A DNA stretch of 64,000 nt from Caulobacter flavus (GTDB taxonomy: Bacteria > Pseudomonadota > Alphaproteobacteria > Caulobacterales > Caulobacteraceae): positions 868,001 through 932,000 of the forward strand of contig NZ_CP026100.1 in the NCBI RefSeq assembly GCF_003722335.1. The letters are read 5' to 3'. The notes under the pieces were generated by a model, which worked only from the letters and a program-made list of their open reading frames with translations, made no database searches and was not told the origin of the DNA. Positions 26,458-35,442 of this stretch are shown here, one piece after another. Made by a program: the position numbers and the translations under genes. How positions within the stretch are numbered: the first letter of the stretch is position 1; each line of letters opens with the position of its first letter.

Positions 26458-28077
26458 ATGGCCAAGGACGACCATCACCTTCCGCGCGACCCTGCAGCCG
26501 CGACGGACGCCGCATCCCACCCGTCGAAGGCCCTCTATTCCTGGGCCTTCCTCGACGCCGTGGTCGAGAGCGTGCCGGCCATGCTGGTGGTCAAGAACGG
26601 CAGCGACGGCCGCTTCGTGCTGGTCAACCGCACCGGCGAGGAGCTCCTGGGCGTTCCGCGCGAGGATCTGATCGGCCGCAACGACGCCGACTTCTTCCCG
26701 CCCGAGCAGGCCGCCTTCTTCGCCGAGATGGACGCCAAGGTGCTAGCCAGCGACCGCCTGTGGGTGATCGACGAGGAGCCGCTGAAGACGCCCCACAACG
26801 GCGACCGCTGGCTGCAGACCAAGAAGATCGCCATCCCCGGCGAGGGCGACGAGAAGCTGCTGCTGATCATCAGCGAGGACATCACCGAGCGGAAGAAGTC
26901 GGCCATCGCGCTGGAGGCCGCCCTGGAGCGGTCCCGCGCCGCCAGCGTCGCCAAGTCCGAGTTCCTGGCCAATATGAGCCACGAGATCCGCACCCCGCTG
27001 AACGGCGTGCTGGGCATGGCCCAGGTGCTGGCCCAGACCGAACTGACCCCGCGCCAGCGCGAGATGATGGACGTGATCCTGACCTCGGGCCGCACGCTGA
27101 ACGCCCTGCTCAGCGACATTCTCGACCTGGCCAAGGTCGAGGCCGGCGAGGTCGAGCTGGAGGCCGCGCCCTTCGACCTGCGCGCGGCGCTGGTCGCCTC
27201 GGCCGCCACCTTCGAGGGCCTGGCCCTCCAGAAGGGGCTGAGCTTCGCCCTGACCTTCGACGACGACTTCCAGGAGCGGGTCGAGGGTGACGCCCTGAAG
27301 TTCGGCCAGATCGTCAACAACCTGATCAGCAACGCGGTGAAATTCACCAGCGAAGGCTCGGTCCACGTCCACGCCGGCACGGTGCTGCAGGACGGCCAGG
27401 CCCGCCTGACCGTCACCGTCGACGACACCGGCGAGGGCTTCACCCCGGAAGTGCAGGCCAGCCTGTTCGAGCGCTTCGTACAGGGCGACGGCTCGATCAC
27501 CCGGCGGTTCGGCGGCTCGGGCCTGGGGCTGTCGATCGCCCAGCGCTTCGCCAAGCTGATGGGCGGCGAGATCGCCTGCGTCTCCACGCCCGGCGAAGGC
27601 TCGCGCTTCACCCTGACGGTCCGCCTGGTCCCCGCCGCGCCCGTGGCGCCCGCCCCGCCCCGCCGAGCGCCCAGGGCCGCCGCCCCCCAGCGCCTGCGGG
27701 TGCTGCTGGCCGAGGACCACCCCACCAACCAGCGCGTGGTGGAACTGATGCTCGACGGCGTCGCCGACGTCGTGGTCACCGAGGACGGCGAGGCCGCCCT
27801 GCGCGCCTACCAGGAGCACGAGTTCGACCTGGTGCTGATGGACACCCAGATGCCGGTGATGGACGGACTGACGGCGATCGCCGAGATCCGCCAGCGCGAG
27901 CGCGCCGCCGGCCGCGTGCGCATCCCGATCATCTCGCTGACCGCCAACGCCATGCCCCATCAGGTCGAGGCCTGCCTGGCGGCCGGCGCCGACCTGCACC
28001 TGGCCAAGCCGGTCACCGTCTCGGCCCTGTTCGAGACTATCGCCCAGGCCTGCGACCTGGCCGCCGAGCCGGCCTAG
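26458..28077 (+). CDS. PAS-domain hybrid histidine kinase/response regulator
   Basis: A 539-residue cytosolic sensor. There is a PAS domain at residues ~27-145 (AFLDAVVES, DADFFPPEQAAFF, DITERKK), then a HisKA domain with ANMSHEIRTPLN (His175), HATPase_c with GSGLGLSIAQR, and a receiver with the phospho-acceptor Asp462 (LMDTQMPVMDG). There is no membrane segment. The start ATG at 26458 leaves a 175-base upstream gap from purD. No histidine phosphotransferase or output regulator is adjacent, so the downstream pathway cannot be read from the window. Confidence 0.88.
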   Translation: MAKDDHHLPRDPAAATDAASHPSKALYSWAFLDAVVESVPAMLVVKNGSDGRFVLVNRTGEELLGVPREDLIGRNDADFFPPEQAAFFAEMDAKVLASDRLWVIDEEPLKTPHNGDRWLQTKKIAIPGEGDEKLLLIISEDITERKKSAIALEAALERSRAASVAKSEFLANMSHEIRTPLNGVLGMAQVLAQTELTPRQREMMDVILTSGRTLNALLSDILDLAKVEAGEVELEAAPFDLRAALVASAATFEGLALQKGLSFALTFDDDFQERVEGDALKFGQIVNNLISNAVKFTSEGSVHVHAGTVLQDGQARLTVTVDDTGEGFTPEVQASLFERFVQGDGSITRRFGGSGLGLSIAQRFAKLMGGEIACVSTPGEGSRFTLTVRLVPAAPVAPAPPRRAPRAAAPQRLRVLLAEDHPTNQRVVELMLDGVADVVVTEDGEAALRAYQEHEFDLVLMDTQMPVMDGLTAIAEIRQRERAAGRVRIPIISLTANAMPHQVEACLAAGADLHLAKPVTVSALFETIAQACDLAAEPA

Positions 28078-28151
28078 GCGACCGGAACGTCCAAGCCTTC
28101 CGCGCCGCAAGCGCGCCTCCTGGCGACCACACCGCCGCCAGGAGCCTCGCC

Positions 28152-28778
28152 ATGCCGGACGCCTACCCCCAGGGCCGCACCGCCCTGCTGTTCGTGGATC
28201 CCTACAACGACTTCCTGGCCGACGGCGGCAAGCTGTGGCCCCGGGTCGCCGCCACCCAGGGCGCGGCCGGGCTGCACGAGCGGCTGAAGGCCGTGGTGGC
28301 GGCGGCGCGGCGCGCGGGCCTGCTGGTGTTCATCGTGCCCCACCACCGCTTCGCCCTCGGCGACCTCGACGGCTGGAAGCACCCCTCGCCCTATCTTCAG
28401 GGCAGCGCCCGGGCGATGGTGTTCGAGAAGGACGCCTGGGGCGGCCAGTGGCATCCCGATTTCGCGCCCCTGCCGCAGGACGTGATCGTCGCCGAGCACT
28501 GGGGCTCCAGCGGCTTCGCCAACACCGACCTCGACTACCGCCTCAAGCAGCGCCAGATCACCCACGTGATCCTGATCGGCCTGGTGGCCAACACCTGCAT
28601 CGAGGGCACCGGCCGCTTCGCCTCGGAGCTGGGCTATCACGTCACCCTGGTCACCGACGCGACGGCCGCCTTCACCGACGAGGCCCTGCACGCCGCCCAC
28701 GCCATCAACGCCCCGACCTACGCCCACGCGATCCTGACGGCCGAGGCGGTGGCGGCGGCGCTGGCGGCGGACGGCTAG
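28152..28778 (+). CDS. Isochorismatase-family cysteine hydrolase
   Basis: A 208-residue protein with an isochorismatase-like fold. The acid is in LFVDPYNDF near residue 16 and the nucleophile Cys in LVANTCIEGTGRFA near residue 150. The family hydrolyses C-N bonds in small molecules such as nicotinamide, pyrazinamide or ureidoacrylate; the substrate here is unknown. The stop codon overlaps the stop of the convergent CDF exporter gene by three to four bases (CTAG shared). Confidence 0.85.
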   Translation: MPDAYPQGRTALLFVDPYNDFLADGGKLWPRVAATQGAAGLHERLKAVVAAARRAGLLVFIVPHHRFALGDLDGWKHPSPYLQGSARAMVFEKDAWGGQWHPDFAPLPQDVIVAEHWGSSGFANTDLDYRLKQRQITHVILIGLVANTCIEGTGRFASELGYHVTLVTDATAAFTDEALHAAHAINAPTYAHAILTAEAVAAALAADG

Positions 28779-29458
28779 CGCTTCCTGGCCGCCACGCTGA
28801 AGCGCGGGGCGGACGGAGCGGGCGGCGGCGCGGGCGGGGCCTTGGCCTGTCGCAGCTCGCCCGCCGCCTGGCGAACGATCTGCCAGCCGCCGTGCAGGGC
28901 CAGCCCCGCCATCACCGCGGCGACCACGAGGTCGGGCCAGCGGGCGTTCGTGCCGAACACCCCCAGGGCCGCCAGCATCACCGCCACGTTGCCTACCGCG
29001 TCGTTGCGCGAGCAGATCCACACCGAGCGCATGTTGGCGTCGCCAGTGCGAAAGCCGAACAGCATCGCCGCCACCGCGAGATTGGCGATCAGGGCCGCCA
29101 GGCCCAGGGCGCCCATCACCGGCGCCTCGGGGGTGCGGCCCTCGAACACGCCCCACAGGGTGGCGGCCGACACCCAGGCGCCGAAGACCAGCATGGTCGC
29201 GCCCTTCAGCATGGCCGCGCGGGCCCGCCAGACCAGGGCCATTCCGGCCACGCCCAGGCTGATGGCGTAGTTGGCCGCGTCGCCCAGGAAATCGAGGCTA
29301 TCGGCCTGCAGCGCCGCCGAGCCCGACATCAGGCCGGCCGCGCCCTCGACCAGGAACATGCCGCCGTTGACCGCCAGGGCGATCCACAGCGCCAGCCGCC
29401 AGCGTCCCGAAGGCGGGGTCTCGGACTTGCAAAGATCGTCGCCGCAGAAGCCGGACAT
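28775..29458 (-). CDS. CDF-family cation exporter, variant metal-site type
   Basis: A 227-residue membrane protein of five to six helices. Its motif QADSLDFLGDAANYAISL replaces the usual HxxxD of TM2 with DxxxD, a subgroup commonly found next to MerR regulators. SRNDAVGN in TM5 supplies the second pair. The cytosolic C-terminal domain is short or missing; a Pro/Ala-rich tail follows. GAGGAGG precedes the ATG at 29458. A perfect MerR-type operator lies within its promoter, so expression is probably metal-induced. Likely substrates are Zn, Cd or Pb ions. Confidence 0.82.
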   Translation of the reverse strand: MSGFCGDDLCKSETPPSGRWRLALWIALAVNGGMFLVEGAAGLMSGSAALQADSLDFLGDAANYAISLGVAGMALVWRARAAMLKGATMLVFGAWVSAATLWGVFEGRTPEAPVMGALGLAALIANLAVAAMLFGFRTGDANMRSVWICSRNDAVGNVAVMLAALGVFGTNARWPDLVVAAVMAGLALHGGWQIVRQAAGELRQAKAPPAPPPAPSAPRFSVAARKR

Positions 29459-29490
29459 CTGGACCTCCTCGAAGAAGGCCCCATCTCTGC

Positions 29491-29511
29491 ACCCTGTAGT
29501 CGCTACAGGGT
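29491..29511. promoter_or_regulatory. MerR-type operator/promoter
   Basis: A perfect dyad: ACCCTGTAG, three bases (TCG), CTACAGGGT. On the minus strand TTGACC (29514-29509) overlaps its edge as a -35 element, and a -10-like CAGAGA follows about 19 bases away. The long spacer is the hallmark of promoters activated by MerR-family regulators. It lies between the exporter (start 29458) and merR (start 29519). Confidence 0.9.
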
Positions 29512-29518
29512 CAAGAGC

Positions 29519-29917
29519 ATGCCTGCACTATCCATCGGAGACCTCGCCCGCCGCACCGGCGTGCCGGTCGAGACTATCCGCTACTACGAGCGCATGGGCC
29601 TCTTGCCCAAGCCGCCGCGCACCGAGGGCAACTACCGCGCCTACGAGGCCGCGCACGAGCGGCGGCTGGCCTTCGTCAAGCGCTCGCGCGACCTGGGCTT
29701 CGGGCTCGACGCCATCCGGGCGCTGCTCGACCTGGCCGACGGCGCCGAGCGCCCCTGCGGCGAGGTCGACGCCCTGGCCCGCGACCAGCTGGCCGAGGTC
29801 GAGCGCAAGATCGCCGACCTGACGGCCATGCGGGCCGAGCTGCAGGACATGCTGGGCCACTGCCGCAAGGACACCGTCGCCGACTGCGAGATCATCGGGC
29901 GCCTGCGGGGGAAATAA
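29519..29917 (+). CDS. MerR-family heavy-metal-responsive regulator (CadR/PbrR/ZntR type)
   Basis: A 132-residue regulator. The winged helix domain is at residues 4-70 (IGDLARRTGVPVETIRYYER), followed by a dimerisation helix. Metal-sensing cysteines are C80 (ERPCGEV), C115 (GHCRK) and C123 (ADCEI), the pattern of Cd/Pb/Zn sensors. The ATG is only seven bases after the operator, so its own transcript must have a very short leader. It is divergent from the CDF exporter it most probably controls. The inducing metal cannot be settled from sequence. Confidence 0.9.
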   Translation: MPALSIGDLARRTGVPVETIRYYERMGLLPKPPRTEGNYRAYEAAHERRLAFVKRSRDLGFGLDAIRALLDLADGAERPCGEVDALARDQLAEVERKIADLTAMRAELQDMLGHCRKDTVADCEIIGRLRGK

Positions 29918-30247
29918 CTGACCCTCTCTCTTTGAGAGAGGGAGGGGCCCGCCGCGCAGCGGTGGGAGGGTGAGAGGTTTCATCGTTGGCGAATACCTCC
30001 CTCCCCAATCAACCGTCATCCCGGCCGTAGCGAAGCGAAGAGCCGGGATCCAGTGGCCGCCGCTGAAGCGTCCAAGGCCGCCCAGACTCACCACAGGATC
30101 CAGTCCCCCTGGGTCCCGGAGAAGCGCTACGCGCTTTCCGGGATGACGGGTGGCTTAGGGGCCGCGCCCTATCCGGTGAGTTTGTTACCTCTCACCCTCC
30201 CATGGCTTCGCCATGGGCCCCTCCCTCTCTCTCAGAGAGAGGGATTA
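29918..30247. repeat. Nested composite palindromic repeat, 330-bp gap
   Basis: Outer arms are CCCTCTCTCTTTGAGAGAGG (29924 on) and CCTCCCTCTCTCTCAGAGAG (to 30241). Within them lie GGGCCCGCCGCGCAGCGG... and CCATGGCTTCGCCATGGGCC, and inner REP arms CGTCATCCCGGCCGTAGCG and CGCTTTCCGGGATGACGG. The two repeat families appear nested, one within the other. No gene or RNA was seen in the gap between merR and phoB. Confidence 0.7.
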
Positions 30248-30940
30248 TCAGGCCGCCTCGACGTCCAGCGAGTAGCCGGCCGAGCGGACGGTGCGGATGG
30301 GGTCGGCTTCGGTGGAGCCGTTCAGCGCCTTGCGCAGGCGGCCGATGTGGACGTCCACGGTGCGGGCCTCGACATAGACGTCAGAGCCCCAGACGGCGTC
30401 CAGCAGCTGTTCGCGGCTGAACACCCGGCCCGGGTGCTGCATCAGGTAGTCGAGCAGGCGGAACTCGGTGGGGCCCAGGTGCACTTCCTTGCCCTGGCGC
30501 TTCACGCGGTGGGCGACCCGGTCGATGACGATGTCGCCGACCGTGATGCGGTCGTCGGCCAGGGCCGGACGGATGCGGCGCATCACGGCGCGGACCCGGG
30601 CGGTCAGCTCGACCATCGAGAACGGCTTGACCACGTAGTCGTCGGCGCCGGTGTCCAGGCCGCGAATGCGGTCGCTCTCCTCGCCGCGCGCCGTCAGCAT
30701 GATGATCGGCACGTTGCGGGTGTCGGTGCGGCCGCGCAGGCGGCGGCAGACCTCGATGCCCGAGACCTTGGGCAGCATCCAGTCGAGGATGACCAGGTCG
30801 GGCGCGCGCTCGCTGGCCAGGGTCAGGGCTTCCTCGCCGTCGGAGGCTACCGCGACCTGGTAGCCCTCCTTGTCGAGATTGTAGTGAAGCAGGGTGGCCA
30901 GGGCGTCCTCGTCCTCGACCACCAGAACGTACGGAGTCAC
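30248..30940 (-). CDS. phoB: Phosphate regulon response regulator PhoB
   Basis: A 230-residue OmpR/PhoB-type regulator. The receiver domain has the phospho-acceptor Asp53 (ILDWMLPKVSG), Lys in VVKPFS, and the C-terminal winged helix has YLMQHPGRVFSREQLLDAVWG (shown in part as FSREQLLDAVWG). It activates the pho regulon, including pstC through the Pho box at 35412-35442. Last gene of the phoR-pstCAB-phoU-phoB run, 21 bases after phoU. Length and motifs are standard. Confidence 0.95.
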   Translation of the reverse strand: MTPYVLVVEDEDALATLLHYNLDKEGYQVAVASDGEEALTLASERAPDLVILDWMLPKVSGIEVCRRLRGRTDTRNVPIIMLTARGEESDRIRGLDTGADDYVVKPFSMVELTARVRAVMRRIRPALADDRITVGDIVIDRVAHRVKRQGKEVHLGPTEFRLLDYLMQHPGRVFSREQLLDAVWGSDVYVEARTVDVHIGRLRKALNGSTEADPIRTVRSAGYSLDVEAA

Positions 30941-30961
30941 TTCTACAGGCCTCCCGAAAGC

Positions 30962-31654
30962 TTACTGAGCGACGACGTCGAGCTTGGGACGCTGGGAGAT
31001 GATCTCCTCGCCCGTCAGCTCGAAGTGGATGATCTCGGCGATGTTGGTGGCGTGATCGCCGATGCGCTCGAGGTTCTTGGCGACGAACAGCAGGTGCGTG
31101 CACGCGTTGATCGTGCGCGGATCGCCCATCATGTAGGTCAGCAGTTCGCGGAAGATCGAGTTGTAGTGCTCGTCGACTTCCTCGTCGCTGCTCCAGACGT
31201 TGATGGCGCGCTGCACGTCGAGGGCGGTGTAGGCGTCGAGCACGTCCTTCAGGCGGCTCTGCACCAGGCGGCCCATGCGCTCGATCGAGCGGGTCAGGGC
31301 GCTCATCGGTTCGGCGTCGTTGAGGATCAGCGCGCGCTTGCCGATGTTCTTGGCCAGGTCGCCGCAGCGCTCCAGGCTCATCGAGATCTTCAGGGCGGCG
31401 ACGGCGTGACGCAGGTCCACGGCCATCGGCTGGCGCAGGGCGATCAGGCGGAAGGCCTTGCGCTCGATCTCGGTCTGCAGCGTGTCGAGGCGCTCGTCGC
31501 GGCCGACCACGGCCTGGGCCAGGGTGGCGTCGCGGCGGCTGATGCACTCGATGGCGTCGGCCACCTGGGCCTCGGCCAGGCCGCCCATGCGGGTGACCTC
31601 GGCCGTCAGGTGGTTCAGCTCTTCGCCGTAGGATTTGACGGTATGCTCGGTCAT
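30962..31654 (-). CDS. phoU: Phosphate-signalling regulator PhoU
   Basis: A 230-residue all-helical protein with two PhoU repeats (RMGGLAEAQVADAIECI and RLVQSRLKDVLDAY, with ERCGDLAKNIGKRA in the first and ERIGDHATNIAEI in the second). It links PstSCAB transport to PhoR, keeping the kinase off when phosphate is plentiful. It is between pstB (19 bases) and phoB (21 bases). In Caulobacter PhoU is known to be important for balanced phosphate uptake and viability. Confidence 0.95.
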   Translation of the reverse strand: MTEHTVKSYGEELNHLTAEVTRMGGLAEAQVADAIECISRRDATLAQAVVGRDERLDTLQTEIERKAFRLIALRQPMAVDLRHAVAALKISMSLERCGDLAKNIGKRALILNDAEPMSALTRSIERMGRLVQSRLKDVLDAYTALDVQRAINVWSSDEEVDEHYNSIFRELLTYMMGDPRTINACTHLLFVAKNLERIGDHATNIAEIIHFELTGEEIISQRPKLDVVAQ

Positions 31655-31673
31655 GTCCTTCGTCCCCTCCCGC

Positions 31674-32564
31674 TTAGCCGAAGCGGCCGGTGATGTAGTC
31701 CTGGGTGCGGCTGTCGCGAGGATTGGTGAACATCTCCTCGGTCGGGCCGCTCTCGACCAGCTTGCCCAGGTGGAAGAAGGCCGTCTTCTGCGAGACGCGG
31801 GCGGCCTGGGCCATCGAGTGGGTGACGATGACGATGCAGAACTGGCTGCGCAGTTCGTCGATCAGTTCCTCGATCTTGGCCGTGGCGATCGGGTCCAGCG
31901 CCGAGCAGGGCTCGTCCATCAGGATCACTTCGGGCGACACGGCGATGGCGCGGGCGATGACCAGGCGCTGCTGCTGGCCGCCCGACAGGCCGGTGCCCGG
32001 CTGATGCAGGCGGTCGGCCACTTCGTTCCAGAGGCCGGCCTTCTTGAGGCTGCTCTCGACGATGGCTTCCAGCTCGTCCTTGCGGGTGGCCAGGCCGTGA
32101 ATCTTCGGACCGTAGGCGACGTTCTCGAAGATCGTCTTGGGGAACGGGTTCGGCTTCTGGAACACCATGCCGACGCGCGAGCGCAGCACCACCGGGTCGA
32201 CGCTCTTGAGGTTGACGTCGCCGCCGTCGATCTCGATCGAGCCCTGCACGCGGGCCGACGGGATCGTGTCATTCATCCGGTTGATGCAGCGCAGGAAGGT
32301 CGACTTGCCGCAGCCCGACGGGCCGATGAAGGCGGTGACCGACTTGGCCGGGATGTCGAGGTTGACGTCGAACAGCGCCTGCTTGTCGCCGTAGAAGACG
32401 CTGACGTCGCGGGCGCGGATCTTGAAATCGCGGCTCTCGACCACGCCGTGGCCCTGCGGGACGGCGGTGTGGATGATCGGCGCGGCGACGGAGGCGTCGC
32501 GGTTCTGGGTCGGCATGGCGTGTCCCTGGACGAGGGCCGGAGCTTTGGGGTGGGTGAAGGTCAT
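31674..32564 (-). CDS. pstB: Phosphate ABC transporter ATPase PstB
   Basis: A 296-residue ABC ATPase: Walker [11 protein letters not shown], signature LSGGQQQRL, Walker [14 protein letters not shown]. The N-terminus is about 35 residues longer than in E. coli PstB and low in conservation; an internal ATG (MPTQNRDA) could be the true start. It powers PstC/PstA in the inner membrane. It starts seven bases after pstA. The substrate-binding protein PstS is not encoded in the window. Confidence 0.94.
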   Translation of the reverse strand: MTFTHPKAPALVQGHAMPTQNRDASVAAPIIHTAVPQGHGVVESRDFKIRARDVSVFYGDKQALFDVNLDIPAKSVTAFIGPSGCGKSTFLRCINRMNDTIPSARVQGSIEIDGGDVNLKSVDPVVLRSRVGMVFQKPNPFPKTIFENVAYGPKIHGLATRKDELEAIVESSLKKAGLWNEVADRLHQPGTGLSGGQQQRLVIARAIAVSPEVILMDEPCSALDPIATAKIEELIDELRSQFCIVIVTHSMAQAARVSQKTAFFHLGKLVESGPTEEMFTNPRDSRTQDYITGRFG

Positions 32565-32571
32565 GGGGATC

Positions 32572-33885
32572 CTACCACCGGCGTTCGAAGCGGCGGCGCA
32601 GGATGACGGCCGCGGCGTTCATGACGATCATGAAGATCAGGAGGACGAGGATGGCCGCGGCGGTGCGCTCGTGGAAAGCCCGCTCCGACGCGTTCTCCCA
32701 GATGAACACCTGCACGGGCAGCACGGTCGAGGCGCCGGTGAAGCCTTCCGGCACGCCCGGCACGAACGAGACCATGCCGATCATCAGCAGCGGGGCGGTC
32801 TCGCCCAGGGCGTGTGCCAGCGACAGGATGGCGCCGGTCATCACGCCGGGCATGGCCAGCGGCAGCACATGGTGGAACACCGTCTGGGCCTTGGAGGCGC
32901 CGACGCCGAGGGCGGCTTCGCGGATCGACGGCGGCACGGCCTTCAGGGCCGAGCGGGTGGCGATGATCACGGTCGGCAGGGCCATCAGGGCCAGCACCAG
33001 GCCGCCGACCAGCGGCGAGCTGCGCGGCACGTGCAGCCAGTTGATGAACAGGGCCAGGCCCAGCAGGCCGTAGACGATCGAGGGAACGGCCGCGAGGTTG
33101 TTGATGTTGACCTCGATGACGTCGGTCCAGCGGTTCTTCGGCGCGAACTCTTCCAGGTAGACGGCGGCCAGCACGCCGACCGGCACCGCGATCAGGGCGG
33201 TGATGATCAGCATCAGGGCCGAACCGACCACCGCGCCCAGCACGCCGGCCTGCTCGGGCTCGGTCGAGTCGGACTTGGTGAAGAAGCCGAAGTTGAAGCC
33301 GCCCTTGACGGTGCCGTCCTTCTCCAGCTGGTCCAGCCAGGCCAGTTGCTGGTTGTCGAGCTTGCGGTCTTCCTCGGCGGTCGAGCGCTTGATCTCGCCC
33401 TTGTAGTAGAGGTCGGCGTCGGCCTTGACCGGACCGGTGACCTCGATGGTCTTGCCGATCACCGACGGGTCGGCCTTGATCTGGTTCAGCAGCTGGAAGC
33501 CGAGATCGCGCGAGACCAGGTCCATGACCTTGCCCGAGGTCGTGCCCAGGTCGTCGTCCTGGACGTTCAGCTTCTTCATCACCGCCTCGGCGACGATGTA
33601 GTCGTAGTTGACCCCGTCCAGCGCCGAACGGTCGATGCGGTCCGGGTTCAGGTAGACCGGCACGCTGATCGAGTGGGTCTCGAAGGTGGTGTAGCCCTGG
33701 GCGACGATGCGGCCGACCAGTACGACCAGGAAGATCATCGCCACGACGATGGCGGCGATGCCCTGGGCCTTGAACCACATCTCCGAGCGGTAGCGCTTCT
33801 TCAGGCGCGCCTCGGCGGCCGAGAGCTGCGGGCGGGGACCCTGCTCGCGCGGGGCGGCGCCGGCGTTGATGGCGGCGTCAGTCAT
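32572..33885 (-). CDS. pstA: Phosphate ABC transporter permease PstA, long form
   Basis: A 437-residue permease, about 140 residues longer than E. coli PstA. After one N-terminal helix there is a large soluble insert (residues ~60-200, ending near [12 protein letters not shown]) that corresponds to the DUF3333 region of alphaproteobacterial PstA. Then comes the six-helix permease core with the ATPase-contact loop [20 protein letters not shown] (shown in part as [13 protein letters not shown]). The insert lies on the periplasmic side by topology. It overlaps pstC by eight bases. Confidence 0.93.
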   Translation of the reverse strand: MTDAAINAGAAPREQGPRPQLSAAEARLKKRYRSEMWFKAQGIAAIVVAMIFLVVLVGRIVAQGYTTFETHSISVPVYLNPDRIDRSALDGVNYDYIVAEAVMKKLNVQDDDLGTTSGKVMDLVSRDLGFQLLNQIKADPSVIGKTIEVTGPVKADADLYYKGEIKRSTAEEDRKLDNQQLAWLDQLEKDGTVKGGFNFGFFTKSDSTEPEQAGVLGAVVGSALMLIITALIAVPVGVLAAVYLEEFAPKNRWTDVIEVNINNLAAVPSIVYGLLGLALFINWLHVPRSSPLVGGLVLALMALPTVIIATRSALKAVPPSIREAALGVGASKAQTVFHHVLPLAMPGVMTGAILSLAHALGETAPLLMIGMVSFVPGVPEGFTGASTVLPVQVFIWENASERAFHERTAAAILVLLIFMIVMNAAAVILRRRFERRW

Positions 33886-35320
33886 ATTGTTCCCGATACT
33901 TCTGGACGATGCGCAGGGCGATGATGTTGAGCGCCAGGGTCACGACGAACAGCGTCAGGCCCAGGCCGAAGGCCGAGAGCGTCTTGGGGCTGTCGAACTC
34001 CTGGTCGCCGGTCAGCAGGGTGACGATCTGCACGGTCACGGTGGTGACGGTGTCGAGCGGGTTGGCGGTCAGCTTGGCCTGCAGGCCGGCGGCCATGGTC
34101 ACGATCATGGTCTCGCCGACGGCGCGAGACACGGCCAGCAGCATGGCGGCCATGATGCCCGGCAGGGCGGCGGGAAGGATGACCTTCTTGACCGTCTCGG
34201 ACTTGGTGGCGCCCATGGCGTAGCTGCCGTCGCGCAGGGACTGCGGCACGGCGTTGATGATGTCGTCCGACAGCGAGGAGACGAACGGGATCAGCATGAT
34301 CCCCATGACCACCCCGGCCACCAGGGCCATCTGGTTCTGCACCTGCATCAGGTACTGGGCGATCCCGTCCAGCGGGCCGCCGGCCATGCCTTCGCCGATC
34401 GCGTTGAAGCCGGCGCGGAACAGCGGGCCCACGGTCAGGGCGGCGAAGAAGCCGTAGACGACGGTCGGCACGCCGGCCAGCACCTCGAGCAGCGGCTTGA
34501 CCACCGAGCGGACGCGGCGGTCGGCGTATTCCGACAGGTAGATCGCCGAGTAGAGGCCGACCGGCGCGGCCACCAGCATGGCGATCAGCATGATCAGGAA
34601 CGTGCCGGCGAACAGCGGCACGGCCCCGAAGGCGCCGGCCGAGGCGACCTGGTCGGCGCGCATGGCGATCTGCGGGCTCCACTCGGTGCCGAACAGGAAC
34701 GACAGCGGCGAGACGCTCTGGAAGAAGCGCCAGCTTTCCCAGACCAGCGACAGGACGATGCCCAGGGTGGTCAGCACGGCGGCGACCGAGCAGGCGATCA
34801 GCAGGCCGTTGATCCAGCCCTCGACGCGGTTGCGGGCGCGGAACTCCAGCCCCACCCGCGGCAGCGCCAGCAGCGCGCCGATCAGGGCCAGCAGGGCGGC
34901 CAGGGCGATGGTGCTGTAGCGGACGGTGGCGGTGACCTTGCGCGATTCCTCGACCTTGGCGTCGAGCGCGGTCTTCAGTTCGCCTTCGTAGACCACTTCC
35001 GACGGCGCTTCCTTGGCCGCGATGGCCCGGGCGTCGCTGAAGAACACGTCCTGGCGATCGGGGGTCAGGGCCGAGACGGCGGCCGGGCGGTCGGCCTGCA
35101 GCACCGCTTCCTCGATGCGGCCGCCGAACACGGCGCCGAGCAGCAGGAGCAGGGCGGCGGGAGCGCCGGCCCACAGGGCGGCGTAGGCCCCGTAATAGTT
35201 GGGCAGCGAGTGGAGGCGCACCGAGGCGCCGCCGGCGGCCTTGAGCGCCCGGCCGCGGCCGAGCAGGAACGCCGCCAGCGCGAACAGCGCCAGGAACAGG
35301 AGCGAGAGCCAGGTCAGCAT
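33878..35320 (-). CDS. pstC: Phosphate ABC transporter permease PstC, long form
   Basis: A 480-residue permease, longer than the ~320 residues of E. coli PstC because of an N-terminal domain. That part has two helices and a soluble stretch with DARAIAAKEAPSE and EGELKTALDAKVEESRKV. The permease core follows with the EAA loop SYAMGATKSETVKKVILPAA (partly shown: YAMGATKSETVKKV). It is the first transport gene after phoR; the Pho box at 35412-35442 is about 90 bases upstream of its start. It overlaps pstA by eight bases. Confidence 0.93.
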   Translation of the reverse strand: MLTWLSLLFLALFALAAFLLGRGRALKAAGGASVRLHSLPNYYGAYAALWAGAPAALLLLLGAVFGGRIEEAVLQADRPAAVSALTPDRQDVFFSDARAIAAKEAPSEVVYEGELKTALDAKVEESRKVTATVRYSTIALAALLALIGALLALPRVGLEFRARNRVEGWINGLLIACSVAAVLTTLGIVLSLVWESWRFFQSVSPLSFLFGTEWSPQIAMRADQVASAGAFGAVPLFAGTFLIMLIAMLVAAPVGLYSAIYLSEYADRRVRSVVKPLLEVLAGVPTVVYGFFAALTVGPLFRAGFNAIGEGMAGGPLDGIAQYLMQVQNQMALVAGVVMGIMLIPFVSSLSDDIINAVPQSLRDGSYAMGATKSETVKKVILPAALPGIMAAMLLAVSRAVGETMIVTMAAGLQAKLTANPLDTVTTVTVQIVTLLTGDQEFDSPKTLSAFGLGLTLFVVTLALNIIALRIVQKYREQYD

Positions 35321-35411
35321 GCTTGAAGCGGTCTTGCGCTTGGGATGCGAAGACGACGCCCGTTGCGCCGCCCCGCCCGGAACCGATCTATGCCGGCCGG
35401 GCGACGACCTT

Positions 35412-35442
35412 ATGCGACGTTTCTACGACAGTTTTACGACAC
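35412..35442 (-). promoter_or_regulatory. Probable Pho box upstream of pstC
   Basis: On the minus strand the direct repeats GTGTCGTAA, CTGTCGTAG, ACGTCGCAT are spaced by 11 bases, the architecture of PhoB-binding Pho boxes. A CATAGAT hexamer about 19 bases downstream could be the -10. The site lies inside the last ~20 bases of phoR coding sequence and its stop codon, so phoR translation and pstC transcription overlap here. Confidence 0.85.

Noticed and set aside
25002..27290. 762-residue plus-strand open frame across purD
   Set aside because: Mostly antisense to purD and then out of frame with the hybrid kinase; no domain.
29918..30247. Repeats possibly forming a CRISPR array
   Set aside because: Only two arms of each family, no equal-length spacers and no cas genes; the units are inverted, not direct.
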